Shown in pieces: positions 1 to 7,627 of a DNA stretch of 10,226 nt. The stretch spans positions 1-10,226 of the forward strand of contig JAUVSX010000068.1 in assembly GCA_030596915.1 (NCBI GenBank). The letters run 5' to 3'. The number at the start of each line of letters is the position of its first letter. Position 1 is the stretch's first letter. Origin of the DNA: Chloroflexota bacterium (lineage in GTDB: Bacteria; Chloroflexota; Anaerolineae; B4-G1). The notes beneath the pieces are model-generated. The model had not been told where the DNA came from and did no database searches. It was given only the letters and a program-made list of their open reading frames with translations. A program made the translations under genes and the position numbers.

Positions 1-182
1 ATCGTCGTGCCGTACTTCTGGAAGTACTTCCGACGCAAAGCGCCTGCCTCGTCCCACGTCAGGTCCAGGTGCTGGCATACCCACGCCTGGATGCGACGAC
101 CCACCTCATGCATCAACCCGCTGCCGCGGGAATACAGGGTGTCATCCAGGTCGAAGATGATGTATCTGAGCGTCATGTTCAT
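1..182 (-). CDS. HAD-family hydrolase, pyrimidine 5'-nucleotidase-like, N-terminal part (cut by window edge)
   Basis: Only about 60 N-terminal codons are present; the gene runs off the left edge. The translation begins MNMTLRYIIFDLDDTLYSRG and carries HAD motif I, DLDDTLY, near residues 11-17. D11 would be the nucleophile and D13 the general acid/base. The following stretch (SGLMHEVGRRIQAWV, then a helix ending RRKYFQKYGTT) resembles the cap region of the SDT1-like pyrimidine 5'-nucleotidase/HAD-IA group, which dephosphorylates nucleotides or other small phosphate esters. Substrate cannot be decided from this fragment. Two start codons are possible, ATG at 182 and ATG at 176; neither has a strong Shine-Dalgarno, so the start is uncertain. 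It lies 29 nt after the mannosidase stop, suggesting it is the third gene of that operon. The N-terminal motif is clear, the finer family call is recalled similarity. Confidence 0.8.
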   Translation of the reverse strand, partial: MNMTLRYIIFDLDDTLYSRGSGLMHEVGRRIQAWVCQHLDLTWDEAGALRRKYFQKYGTT

Positions 183-211
183 CGTCCGGCTCGAGTCGAT
201 TCCGGCGGCCG

Positions 212-3085
212 CTAGCCGATGCGCACCGCGCTGATGCCAAATGCGGGCACCGTCACGGTCAGCGTCCCGCCGTCGAGCGAAGCGCTGTTGGGTTCCACTG
301 GCCGCTCCAACGTGTCGACCTCTACCGCCGTGGCGGATTCGGGCAGCAGCCCCGAGGCGATCGAGACCCGCACCTCGGTCCCCTGGCCCGCGACCTCCAC
401 CAGGCGCATAATGAGACCAGCACCGTCCTGACTCTTCTTGAGGGCCGCGAGCCGGACGTTCTGATTCTCGACCGCTACCAGCGACAGGGCAGTGGGCAGC
501 TCTCCGTCCTGGAAGCCGCAGCTCAATACCGCCGGCGGGATGTTCATCTCATCGCCCGCCTGCACGCAATCCTGAACGGCCCACCCCTCGCCGTGCGGCA
601 CCAGCGCGTAATCGATGACGTGCTCGCCCAGGTCTGGGAGTGGGTCTGGATCGATGCTGGCCCTCAGCAGCGTCATGTTCAGCGAGTCCCCCTCGAGGCT
701 GAACCCGTACTTCGACGAGTTGACCAGGGTCACGCCCTGTCCATCGGTCTCAGAAAGATCGACCCAGCGCTGGGCGGGCACCTCCTGCCCGTCGAACAGA
801 TCGCGCCGGATGGAGCCGAAGGGAATCTGATAGCGTGGCGCGGGGTCACACACCGCCAGTGGGAAGCGTACCTTGAGGTGCGGCGTGCCGCGCTCGGCGT
901 GGCCCATCTCGCGCCAATCGACGCGCAGACGGAACTCGACGCGGGGCAGACCGTGACGCAGCGTGATGTCCAGCTCCAGCGTCGTTTCATGGATCACGCG
1001 GGTCCAACGGAAGGTCTGAACATAGAGTCCTTGGTGGATTCGCTTGAGCTTCCCGCCATCGAGCAGGTCCTCTCGGTTCAAGAAGGGCCCGATGACCCAC
1101 GCCGTCATGCCAACGTTCTGCTCCACGCAGTATTGAAGTATGCCGGCGCGCTTCCCCTCCGGGATCCACTCCCGGCCAGACCGTGCGTCGACCAGGCTCA
1201 CGATACCACCCGAGGCAGGCTCGATGCGGACCCTTAGCAGCCCGTTGTCCAGCGTATCGTCCGTGGGCTGGATGCGGCGCCAACCCAGGTAGGCGTCTTC
1301 CCAGGGGTTCTCTATCTCATCCGCTAGCAAGCCAAGCCCGGCTAGCCGGTCCGAGACGCACACGGCCCGGTATCCCAGGGCCGGCAGTTCGACCGGGAAG
1401 GCCACCGTGACGTAGTCGTGGGCCCAGTACTTCCCCTGCTCCAGCACCTGTACAGGCGCCGGCTCCACTCCGTCGCTCGTCACGACCAGGTGGTCCAGGT
1501 CGAGCTGGGTATCCCACAGCGTCGCCTCGATCACCTCGCTGCGCGCGTGGGGGAGTGGGTTGAATACCAGGAAGGCCCGGTCGCTCGTGCGTGCCCGGCT
1601 GGAGGCCGACTCGCCGCCTGTTCCTGTTGCATATCCGACGCCAGCGCCGAGAGACTGCGCTGCCTCCACTTCATCCTTGTACGTCCGCCCGATGTTATCG
1701 TGGAAGGGCGCTCGCAGGGACTCCGTGTCGACGCGCGCCGCCAGGGCGCGGAGGGCGTTGGTCCGAGCCAGGCTGGCCGCGGCCTGGACGTCTTGGGCGC
1801 GTCCCATCGCGTATTGGCGCGTCTCCCGCACGCCAGAACCGGGCAGGATGTCGTGGAACTGCTCGAACAGAACCGACCGCCAGGCTTCGTCCAGGTTCTC
1901 CTGTGGATAGGGAACGCCTGCCAGTCGTTCGCCGATGATCGCGGCCGCCTCGGCGGTGTACAGAAGGTTCTCGCCGTGCCGGTTGGCCCACTTCTGCCGG
2001 GCCTGCGAGGTGTAGCACCCCGCGAATATGAAGTTGCGCTCCTCGAACACCTCTGGGAACGCTTCTTCGCCTTCTTCGGCCACGCGGAAGATGTTGTGCA
2101 TCGTCGAGAACTGCACCTGGGGGAACACGGGCCACGTGTCCATATCGATGATGCGGTTCAAGTCGCGTCGCGTAGGGCCGCCACCGTGATCGCCCACGCC
2201 GTAGAACACCGGCATAGACTTCAGCCCTGTCGCCAGCGTGAACTCGGCGAGGGGTTCGGCGATCGTTGGCATAATGGGCCCCTGGTACCATTTCACGTCA
2301 TTGAAGACGAGGACCCGAGAGCCATCGGGCCCGATCCACCACGAGAAGTGGGGGCCAAGACTGCCCCGACAGTGGTAATAGTACTTCACACCCCCTCGGG
2401 CAAGGATGGTGGGCACTGTGGGGGGATGCCCGAATGTGTCGGGCTCGAAATCGACGCAGATGTCCTCCGGCGACAGGCCGAATTTGGCCGCGAAGTACTC
2501 ACGGGTGTAGAGCAGGTGGCGGCTGAGGCTTTCGCCGCTCGACATGTTCTTGTCGGCCTCGACCCAGTGACTGGCCGTCACCTCCCACCTGCCCTCCTGC
2601 ACGCGCTGGCGGATAGTCTCGAACATCGCCGGATTGTACTTCTCGATCAGATGGTAGATCGAGGCCTGGTCCTGCGAGAAGATGAAGCCAGGGTACTCTT
2701 CCATCAGTGCATCCATTGTATGGAAGGTATCGTTGGCCACTGCGACGGTCTCCGGCCATGACCACATCCAGTTCATATCAATGTGGGCGTGGCTGACGCA
2801 CAGCAGCGTGTACCCCTTGGCCACCTGACCGATGGGGGCCAACGCGGCCTCACCTCGCGCCACCAGATCGTCGATGTCGACGCTCGGGCTGTTCAGTCCC
2901 TCGCTGACGATCCGCCCGGCCTCGACGATTCGCTCCTGCCACGCGGCGGCTCGATCAGTGTGTACCTTGCGAAGCTGATGGGCGAAGTTGAGCTGGGCCG
3001 TGAACCGATCCAGCTTCGCGGCTTTCCGCCCGAGGCCGTAGCGGAGCGATTGCGACAGGTCGGTGTACTGCGCTAAGTAGGACAT
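212..3085 (-). CDS. Alpha-mannosidase, glycoside hydrolase family 38
   Basis: A 957-residue protein, the usual size for bacterial GH38 enzymes, which hydrolyse alpha-mannosides with retention of configuration using a zinc ion. Visible motifs: HAHID at 99-103 followed by NWMWSWPET (zinc ligands H101 and D103), DFEPDTFGHPP at 212-222 with D216 as nucleophile and zinc ligand, VGDHGGGPT at 297-305, and QFHDILPGSG at 409-418 where H411 fits the last zinc ligand. The C-terminal beta-sandwich half begins around FLVFNPLPHARSE (505-517). All expected catalytic residues are present, so the enzyme should be active. No signal peptide is visible, so it probably acts in the cytoplasm on imported oligosaccharides. 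The ATG overlaps the stop of the preceding gene as TGATG, and AAGGAG lies 11 nt upstream (3097-3102), so translation is probably coupled. The exact linkage cleaved cannot be told from sequence. Confidence 0.96.
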   Translation of the reverse strand: MSYLAQYTDLSQSLRYGLGRKAAKLDRFTAQLNFAHQLRKVHTDRAAAWQERIVEAGRIVSEGLNSPSVDIDDLVARGEAALAPIGQVAKGYTLLCVSHAHIDMNWMWSWPETVAVANDTFHTMDALMEEYPGFIFSQDQASIYHLIEKYNPAMFETIRQRVQEGRWEVTASHWVEADKNMSSGESLSRHLLYTREYFAAKFGLSPEDICVDFEPDTFGHPPTVPTILARGGVKYYYHCRGSLGPHFSWWIGPDGSRVLVFNDVKWYQGPIMPTIAEPLAEFTLATGLKSMPVFYGVGDHGGGPTRRDLNRIIDMDTWPVFPQVQFSTMHNIFRVAEEGEEAFPEVFEERNFIFAGCYTSQARQKWANRHGENLLYTAEAAAIIGERLAGVPYPQENLDEAWRSVLFEQFHDILPGSGVRETRQYAMGRAQDVQAAASLARTNALRALAARVDTESLRAPFHDNIGRTYKDEVEAAQSLGAGVGYATGTGGESASSRARTSDRAFLVFNPLPHARSEVIEATLWDTQLDLDHLVVTSDGVEPAPVQVLEQGKYWAHDYVTVAFPVELPALGYRAVCVSDRLAGLGLLADEIENPWEDAYLGWRRIQPTDDTLDNGLLRVRIEPASGGIVSLVDARSGREWIPEGKRAGILQYCVEQNVGMTAWVIGPFLNREDLLDGGKLKRIHQGLYVQTFRWTRVIHETTLELDITLRHGLPRVEFRLRVDWREMGHAERGTPHLKVRFPLAVCDPAPRYQIPFGSIRRDLFDGQEVPAQRWVDLSETDGQGVTLVNSSKYGFSLEGDSLNMTLLRASIDPDPLPDLGEHVIDYALVPHGEGWAVQDCVQAGDEMNIPPAVLSCGFQDGELPTALSLVAVENQNVRLAALKKSQDGAGLIMRLVEVAGQGTEVRVSIASGLLPESATAVEVDTLERPVEPNSASLDGGTLTVTVPAFGISAVRIG

Positions 3086-4113
3086 CAGTGTGATTGCTCC
3101 TTGCCCGGTGTGGGCAGCTCTCTCAGTGCCTGCGCCTGTGCGCAGAGGTTCTGGTGTGGCGTGCCGTCCGGAATCTCACATCCAGCGGCGCTGATGTTCT
3201 TGGGTCCGCCTAGCGTGGCGCATTCGGTTACTGCCTGGCGCACCTGCGCCGGCGTCCCCTGCAACATCACGGCGACGGGATCGAAGTTGCCACAGAGGGC
3301 TGGTCCGTTCCCAAAGGCCTGGGCAGCCAGGCGGATGTCGACCATCCAGTCAACGTCGATGATGTCTGCGCCACTCTCCACAACGTCGTCGAGGATGGGT
3401 GTGATGTCACCACAGATGTGCAGGCGCCCCAGCCCGCCCATCTCGTGGATGGCATCGAAAATGCGCTGCTCGTAGGGCAGAGCGAAACGGCGGTACATTC
3501 GGGGGGAGACTTGCGAGGCGATAGCGTCCCCCAGGCCAATGATATCCGCGCCCACCTCGATCTGTGCCCGCGCGAATGCGATCCCAACCTCGCAGCATAT
3601 CTCCAGGAGGTCATCCACCCACTCCGGGCGATCGTAGAGGTCGACCATCAACGCGCCGACACCTCGCAGGTCCCCGGCCTCGGCAAGGGCGCCCTCGACC
3701 CAGCCCATAATCGGCACCTCGCCGCCGACCTGGTCCCGCAGGCGCTCATTCGCTGCCAACCGATCGCTCATCCGCCGGCCGGTGCGGGGATCCGGGGGCT
3801 TGAGCCGCTTCAGATCAGCGGGTTCGCACAGGAGCGGGGCCGTGCAGATCGGCAGCCCATCCTCGGGGAACACAATCTCAGCGCCGAAGTCGGCCGCCTC
3901 GCGGTAGGGATCGGATATCGACTGCACGATGTCCAGGTCGAAGGCTTCCTGCACCGCGAGATTCGCCTCACCTAGCACCCGGAAGTCCTGGTAGTAGCGT
4001 GAGAGCGGCTGGCCAATGGTGTGCGCGGCGAAGATCATCATGATATCGAAGTTGGGAGGACGATCCACATCCTCGCCGCCCAATCTCATCATCACACGCT
4101 CATACGAGTTCAT
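3085..4113 (-). CDS. Uroporphyrinogen decarboxylase (URO-D)/MtaA-like methyltransferase family protein
   Basis: A protein of 342 residues (344 if begun two codons earlier at 4119), typical for the URO-D superfamily. It opens MNSYERVMMRLGGEDVDRPP, a standard opening for the MtaA/CmuA/URO-D-like group. Numbered from 4119, it has H234 and C236 in LHICGD and C314 in AAGCEIPDGTPHQNL. This H-x-C...C triad binds zinc in methylcobamide-dependent methyltransferases such as MtaA and is absent from heme-pathway HemE, so a heme role is unlikely. Known relatives move methyl groups between a corrinoid and a thiol or other acceptor; the substrate here is unknown. I prefer the start at 4113 because GAGG at 4120-4123 sits 6 nt before that ATG but directly abuts the ATG at 4119. 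It is first in an operon with the GH38 mannosidase (one-base overlap). No corrinoid-binding protein is visible in the window. Confidence 0.88.
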   Translation of the reverse strand: MNSYERVMMRLGGEDVDRPPNFDIMMIFAAHTIGQPLSRYYQDFRVLGEANLAVQEAFDLDIVQSISDPYREAADFGAEIVFPEDGLPICTAPLLCEPADLKRLKPPDPRTGRRMSDRLAANERLRDQVGGEVPIMGWVEGALAEAGDLRGVGALMVDLYDRPEWVDDLLEICCEVGIAFARAQIEVGADIIGLGDAIASQVSPRMYRRFALPYEQRIFDAIHEMGGLGRLHICGDITPILDDVVESGADIIDVDWMVDIRLAAQAFGNGPALCGNFDPVAVMLQGTPAQVRQAVTECATLGGPKNISAAGCEIPDGTPHQNLCAQAQALRELPTPGKEQSH

Positions 4114-4119
4114 AGCCAT

Positions 4120-4123
4120 CCTC
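4120..4123 (-). promoter_or_regulatory. Ribosome binding site deciding the URO-D-like gene start
   Basis: On the minus strand the sequence reads ACTGAGGATGGCTATGAAC. GAGG directly touches the upstream ATG (4119) but lies 6 nt from the second ATG (4113), the normal distance. This favours the shorter protein starting MNSYERV, which also matches the family's usual N-terminus. Confidence 0.65.
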
Positions 4124-4207
4124 AGTGGGCTCGAGCTTGTGATTGGCCGGGCAAACCTGGCGCGACTACCTCACGGCAGGGGATGTGGTCAAGCAGCACA
4201 GCACGCG

Positions 4208-4236
4208 ATTATAGCTGAACTAAGGAGACGCGCCAG
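4208..4236 (-). promoter_or_regulatory. Candidate sigma70-type promoter for the URO-D/mannosidase/HAD operon
   Basis: A perfect TATAAT on the minus strand at 4213-4208 lies about 95 nt before the URO-D-like start, with transcription expected to begin near 4201. The -35 region at 17 nt spacing reads CTGGCG, a weak match to TTGACA, and there is no TGn extension. A promoter this poor at -35 may depend on an activator. It is the only consensus -10 in this noncoding interval and is correctly oriented for the operon. Confidence 0.5.
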
Positions 4237-4537
4237 CCTTGCGGGTAGTGGGTGCAGTCGCCATCGGGTGCGGTAGGAGACTGGGACTACAGCAACCCGT
4301 ACCTCACCCGTCCAGGCCCAGTGCAACGACCCGAAGGGTACGAAGGGGTGCATTTAGGTCTTGGAGAGCCAAAGCCCAGTGCGATCCGGTGAGCCTCCGC
4401 CACGCAATGACCTTGCGTCGCCCAGTTGCTGAGATGCACCCGATCGCCCCCAAGCTGGAACCCACCCGCGTGAAGCCTCAGAGGCAGTGCGCCTCCGCGC
4501 GAGGTGCTGCCGGGCGCTGCGGCCTGGGCAGACCTGG

Positions 4538-5437
4538 TTAGCTGGCGGAACTCACGGTGGGCGTAAGCGTATCGGTCGGGGTCAGGCTCGGCGCCGGCGT
4601 CGCCGTGGCAGTGAAGGAAGGCGAAGGGGTGCTGGAAGGTACGGCTGGGACTGTCGCCGTCGGTGCGGCTGTCCCGGTCGCAGTGGCGCTGGGCAGCGGC
4701 GTGGGCGTCGGGGGTGGCGGCAGCGCGGGCAGGTACAGAGCCTGGCCGACGTACAACGTGTTTGAGGAGAGGCAGTTGGCAAACTTGACTGCGTCGACGG
4801 TCGTGCCTGTGTTGCGGGCGAGGGAGTAAAGGGTGTCACCTCGCCGCACGTAGTAGACGACCCAGTCGAGGGGCGGGCCACACGCCGGAGGCGAGGTGCG
4901 CGTCGCCGTGGCATAGACGGTGGGTGGCACGTTCAGTGTCTGGCCCGGATAGATGGTCGTTGTGCTCAGGCAGTTCGCCTGCATAAGCGCGCGAGTCGTC
5001 GTGCCCCGCGACGCGGCCAGGCGGCCGAGGGTGTCTCCTTGCTGCACACTGTAAGCGACCCATCCCGCCGGAGGCAGACACACCGGTATGGGCGTCGGAG
5101 GTAGGGATTGGCGCTCCGTTGGCACGGACGTCGGGGCCTGCACCGGGGTCAAGGTGGAATCGGTCGTCGGAGTGACCGTGACCGAGGGGGTCGGCGTCGG
5201 AGACTCGGAGGGCGTCACTCGGGGGGGAAGCGTCAGGGTGGATTGGAGCGGCGTCGACGATGGCAGCGCCGGTTCGGTGGCCCTCGTCGGCGACGGCGGA
5301 ACGACAGGCGCGTCGAGCTGGCTCAGGCGGAAGCCACCAAGCAGCATAAACGCGCTGAGGGCTGTGATTGCCAGGCCCTCCACCAACGAGCGTATGCTAC
5401 CGGATTCGCCGGTATCAGAGAGTGGTCGGTGACGCAC
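4538..5437 (-). CDS. Membrane-anchored protein with two LysM domains and Pro/Thr/Ser-rich linkers
   Basis: A 299-residue protein. After a short N-terminal segment, residues 18-36 (LVEGLAITALSAFMLLGGF) form one likely membrane anchor. A long Ser/Thr/Pro-rich linker follows (about 43-118), then LysM 1 (about 128-171, with YSVQQGDTLGRLAASRGTT and YPGQTLNVP) and LysM 2 (about 195-237, with YYVRRGDTLYSLARNTGTT and YVGQALYLP), and a second Thr/Pro-rich tail. LysM domains bind peptidoglycan or related N-acetylglucosamine polymers, so the protein probably sits outside the membrane and contacts the wall. Each LysM has a cysteine just before it and one in an NCL motif (C120/C156, C186/C222; both 36 apart), suggesting one disulfide per domain. 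The start is GTG at 5437; AGGA lies 4 nt upstream and GAGGG overlaps the stop of the kinase gene 12 nt away, so the two are probably co-translated. No catalytic domain is visible. Confidence 0.9.
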   Translation of the reverse strand: MRHRPLSDTGESGSIRSLVEGLAITALSAFMLLGGFRLSQLDAPVVPPSPTRATEPALPSSTPLQSTLTLPPRVTPSESPTPTPSVTVTPTTDSTLTPVQAPTSVPTERQSLPPTPIPVCLPPAGWVAYSVQQGDTLGRLAASRGTTTRALMQANCLSTTTIYPGQTLNVPPTVYATATRTSPPACGPPLDWVVYYVRRGDTLYSLARNTGTTVDAVKFANCLSSNTLYVGQALYLPALPPPPTPTPLPSATATGTAAPTATVPAVPSSTPSPSFTATATPAPSLTPTDTLTPTVSSAS

Positions 5438-5449
5438 CGTGTCCTACCC

Positions 5450-7627
5450 TCAGGCGACTGTCTCAGCAGCGCCATTCCCAGAAGCTTCTGGAGACGCCTT
5501 TGCAGACACCGGGAGCACGACGCTAAACGTGCTGCCCGTACCCATAACGCTTTCCACCCAGACGCGTCCGCCTTGCGCCTCGACGAGCGTCTTAGCCACA
5601 GAAAGGCCTACGCCGGTGTCGCCCACACCGGGGATGGGGCGGTTCTCGGCTCGGTAGAGACGGCTGAACACCCGCCGTTGATCGTCGGGAGAGATGCCTC
5701 CTCCCGTGTCGGTGACAGATACGAGCAGGGACTCTGGTGGTGGTCCAGCCCGCCCGTCCGATCCTTTCCGTTGGACACGGACCACGATCCCGGTGCCCGG
5801 CTTCGAAGCATAGCAGGCATTGGACAGCAGGTTCCGCACAATCTGCGACACAGAATCGGCATCCGCCTCGACGGGCGGAAGCTGAGGAGGCACTTCCCGC
5901 TGCACGATCAGGTCACGCTCGTCGAACTCCGTCGAGAGAGAACGAATCGCCTCGTCGACAGTGGCGCCGATGTCGACCGTTCTGGTGGCAGCCACCCCGC
6001 GCGCCCCGGCCGCCGCCACGTCGAGCAGCTCGTCGAGCAGGGCGTCGACGCGCTCGACGTTGGTATGTATCCTCTGCAGGAACTGGTGCTGCATCTCGCC
6101 AAGTATGCCAGCGGCTTCGTCAAGCAGCAGCTCAGTGTAGCCGCTGATGGATGTCATCGGTGTACGGAGTTCCTGGACCAGCGAGATGACCGTCTCCCGC
6201 TCTGGGCCAACGCCGAGAGCCTCCATTCGCTGGCTTTGCTCGTCAAGTTGGCTCTGTAATGCCGCAGCGCGCTCCGCCATGCTGCGTTCCCTGTCCAGCG
6301 CCTGCCGCACTTCCTCGTCACGATTGGTCCCCTGGCGCCTGAAAGCAAGCGTGAGCGCTGCCGCCACCCCAGTCCCGACGGCGTCGAGGATCTGCTCGTC
6401 ACGGGCCGTCCAGGTCCGCTGCGAGGAAGGATTGCCCACCAGTATGGCGCCAAATGTCGTGTCTCGGTCTTCCAGAGGTTGTACGAGCAGTGGACCGGCT
6501 CTATCAAAGCCCAGTCGGCGAAACAAGTTGGTGGCAGCCGCATCGGCCTGCGGCGACGAGAGAGGGTCGGTGCCAATCCTCTGCCCGGGCTCGGGTAGCG
6601 CGGTGTCCAAGGGATCCACCGGCGGCGCGTGGATCCGTTCGGGCTGGGCCGTGTAGCGGAGAACGTCGGCCAGCCTCGGGTAGTCAGACGCTGAGAGGCT
6701 GATTCCCTGGTTCCCCGCCATCCCATTCCTGGGCGGGTATATGGCGACGACCCGCAGTCTGTCAGAACGGCCTGGGCGTGTGATCCCAAGGGCAACAACG
6801 TCCGATTCCAGGGCGTGGGCGATGGCGGAGGCGACCAGCCCGAGGGCATTCTCCCGGCTACTGCCCTGCTCGATGCGACAGACAGCCGATAGCGCCGTGA
6901 CCAGCTCCAGAGGAAGGTCCCGGTCAGGGGCTGGGGGTGCCCGCAGGGCCTCTCGATAGACCAGGCTGGTCAGCAGCGGCAGCGCGATCAGGTTGGCCAG
7001 TCGCACCCAGCCTGCGGCGTTGGTGGCGACGATCGGGACTGCGAACTCCAAAGCGTGGCCGGCGAGCCATACCGCAAGCACGCACGTGATCAGTCCCCAG
7101 TCGTGTCGAGTCCGCAACGCCGCCACGATCATTGTTGGGATGATGACGGCGATGTTGAGGAGCTCCCACACCGAGGACTGCCAATAGTGATTGAAATAGC
7201 TGCCCTCGGCTACCCTACTCAGCCAGAGAAAGGCGGACGCAACGTACATACCCGCCCCCGCGAGCAGTCCAACAAGAAGTAGCGTATTGCCAAGGCGTTG
7301 GTACTCTCGCAGGATTGGCAAGAAAGCCCAGATCACCAGGAAGAGAATGGCGAAGTCCAGGAACCGCTCGAGCGGGGGCAAGACGGCGATGCCCCACAGC
7401 ACGCCGGCCCAGTCGAGCAGCGCGACGACGATCAGCAGGACCTGTGCAAAGGCCATGCCACCCGTCGTCGCCAGCAGCCGGACGGCAATCGGGCTACCGC
7501 GCTGTCGCCGCCAATAGCTGATCCCAATGCCCAGAAGGATCTGGGTTGCGAAGACTGCTATCACGCGGTAGGCAAGGCTACCTGGAGGGGTCGTGAGCAG
7601 TTCAGCGAAGTCTCGGAGAAGCGCCAT
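5450..7627 (-). other. Alternative kinase-only gene within the long frame (start ATG at 7627)
   Basis: If the internal promoter at 7739-7731 is real, the kinase could begin at ATG 7627 and be 725 residues (MALLRDFAELLTTPPGSLAY...). A short amphipathic N-terminus leading into the first membrane helix is how I recall stand-alone kinases of this type beginning. A purine-rich GTGGGGGCG precedes the ATG, a weak ribosome site. The leader from the predicted transcription start near 7724 would be about 97 nt. This is an inference competing with the full-length fusion. Confidence 0.45.

Larger units (their letters stand above)
4114..4537 (-). other. Noncoding interval between the envelope operon and the URO-D/mannosidase operon
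   Basis: About 420 bp without a convincing gene on either strand. Reading frames here have the arginine-rich composition of chance frames in GC-rich DNA. It holds the TATAAT element at 4208-4213 and a leader of roughly 85-90 nt before the URO-D-like start. The segment next to the LysM stop (4537 downward) shows no strong hairpin plus U-run, so I cannot point to a terminator. A small ACCC-TTC-GGGT hairpin near 4330-4340 and two copies of gcccagtgc (around 4318 and 4375) are visible but short. I see no recognisable riboswitch or tRNA. Confidence 0.5.

Noticed and set aside
1418..2761. 447-codon open frame on the plus strand opposite the mannosidase
   Set aside because: It is antisense to a GH38 gene with all catalytic motifs, and its His/Arg/Gly-rich translation has no recognisable domain; long antisense frames are common in GC-rich DNA.
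4239..4541. 100-codon plus-strand frame in the noncoding interval
   Set aside because: Arg/Pro/Ala-rich chance-like composition, no domain, and it runs into the end of the LysM gene on the other strand.
5108..6259. 383-codon open frame on the plus strand opposite the kinase and LysM genes
   Set aside because: Arg-rich translation without domains, running antisense across two well-supported genes.
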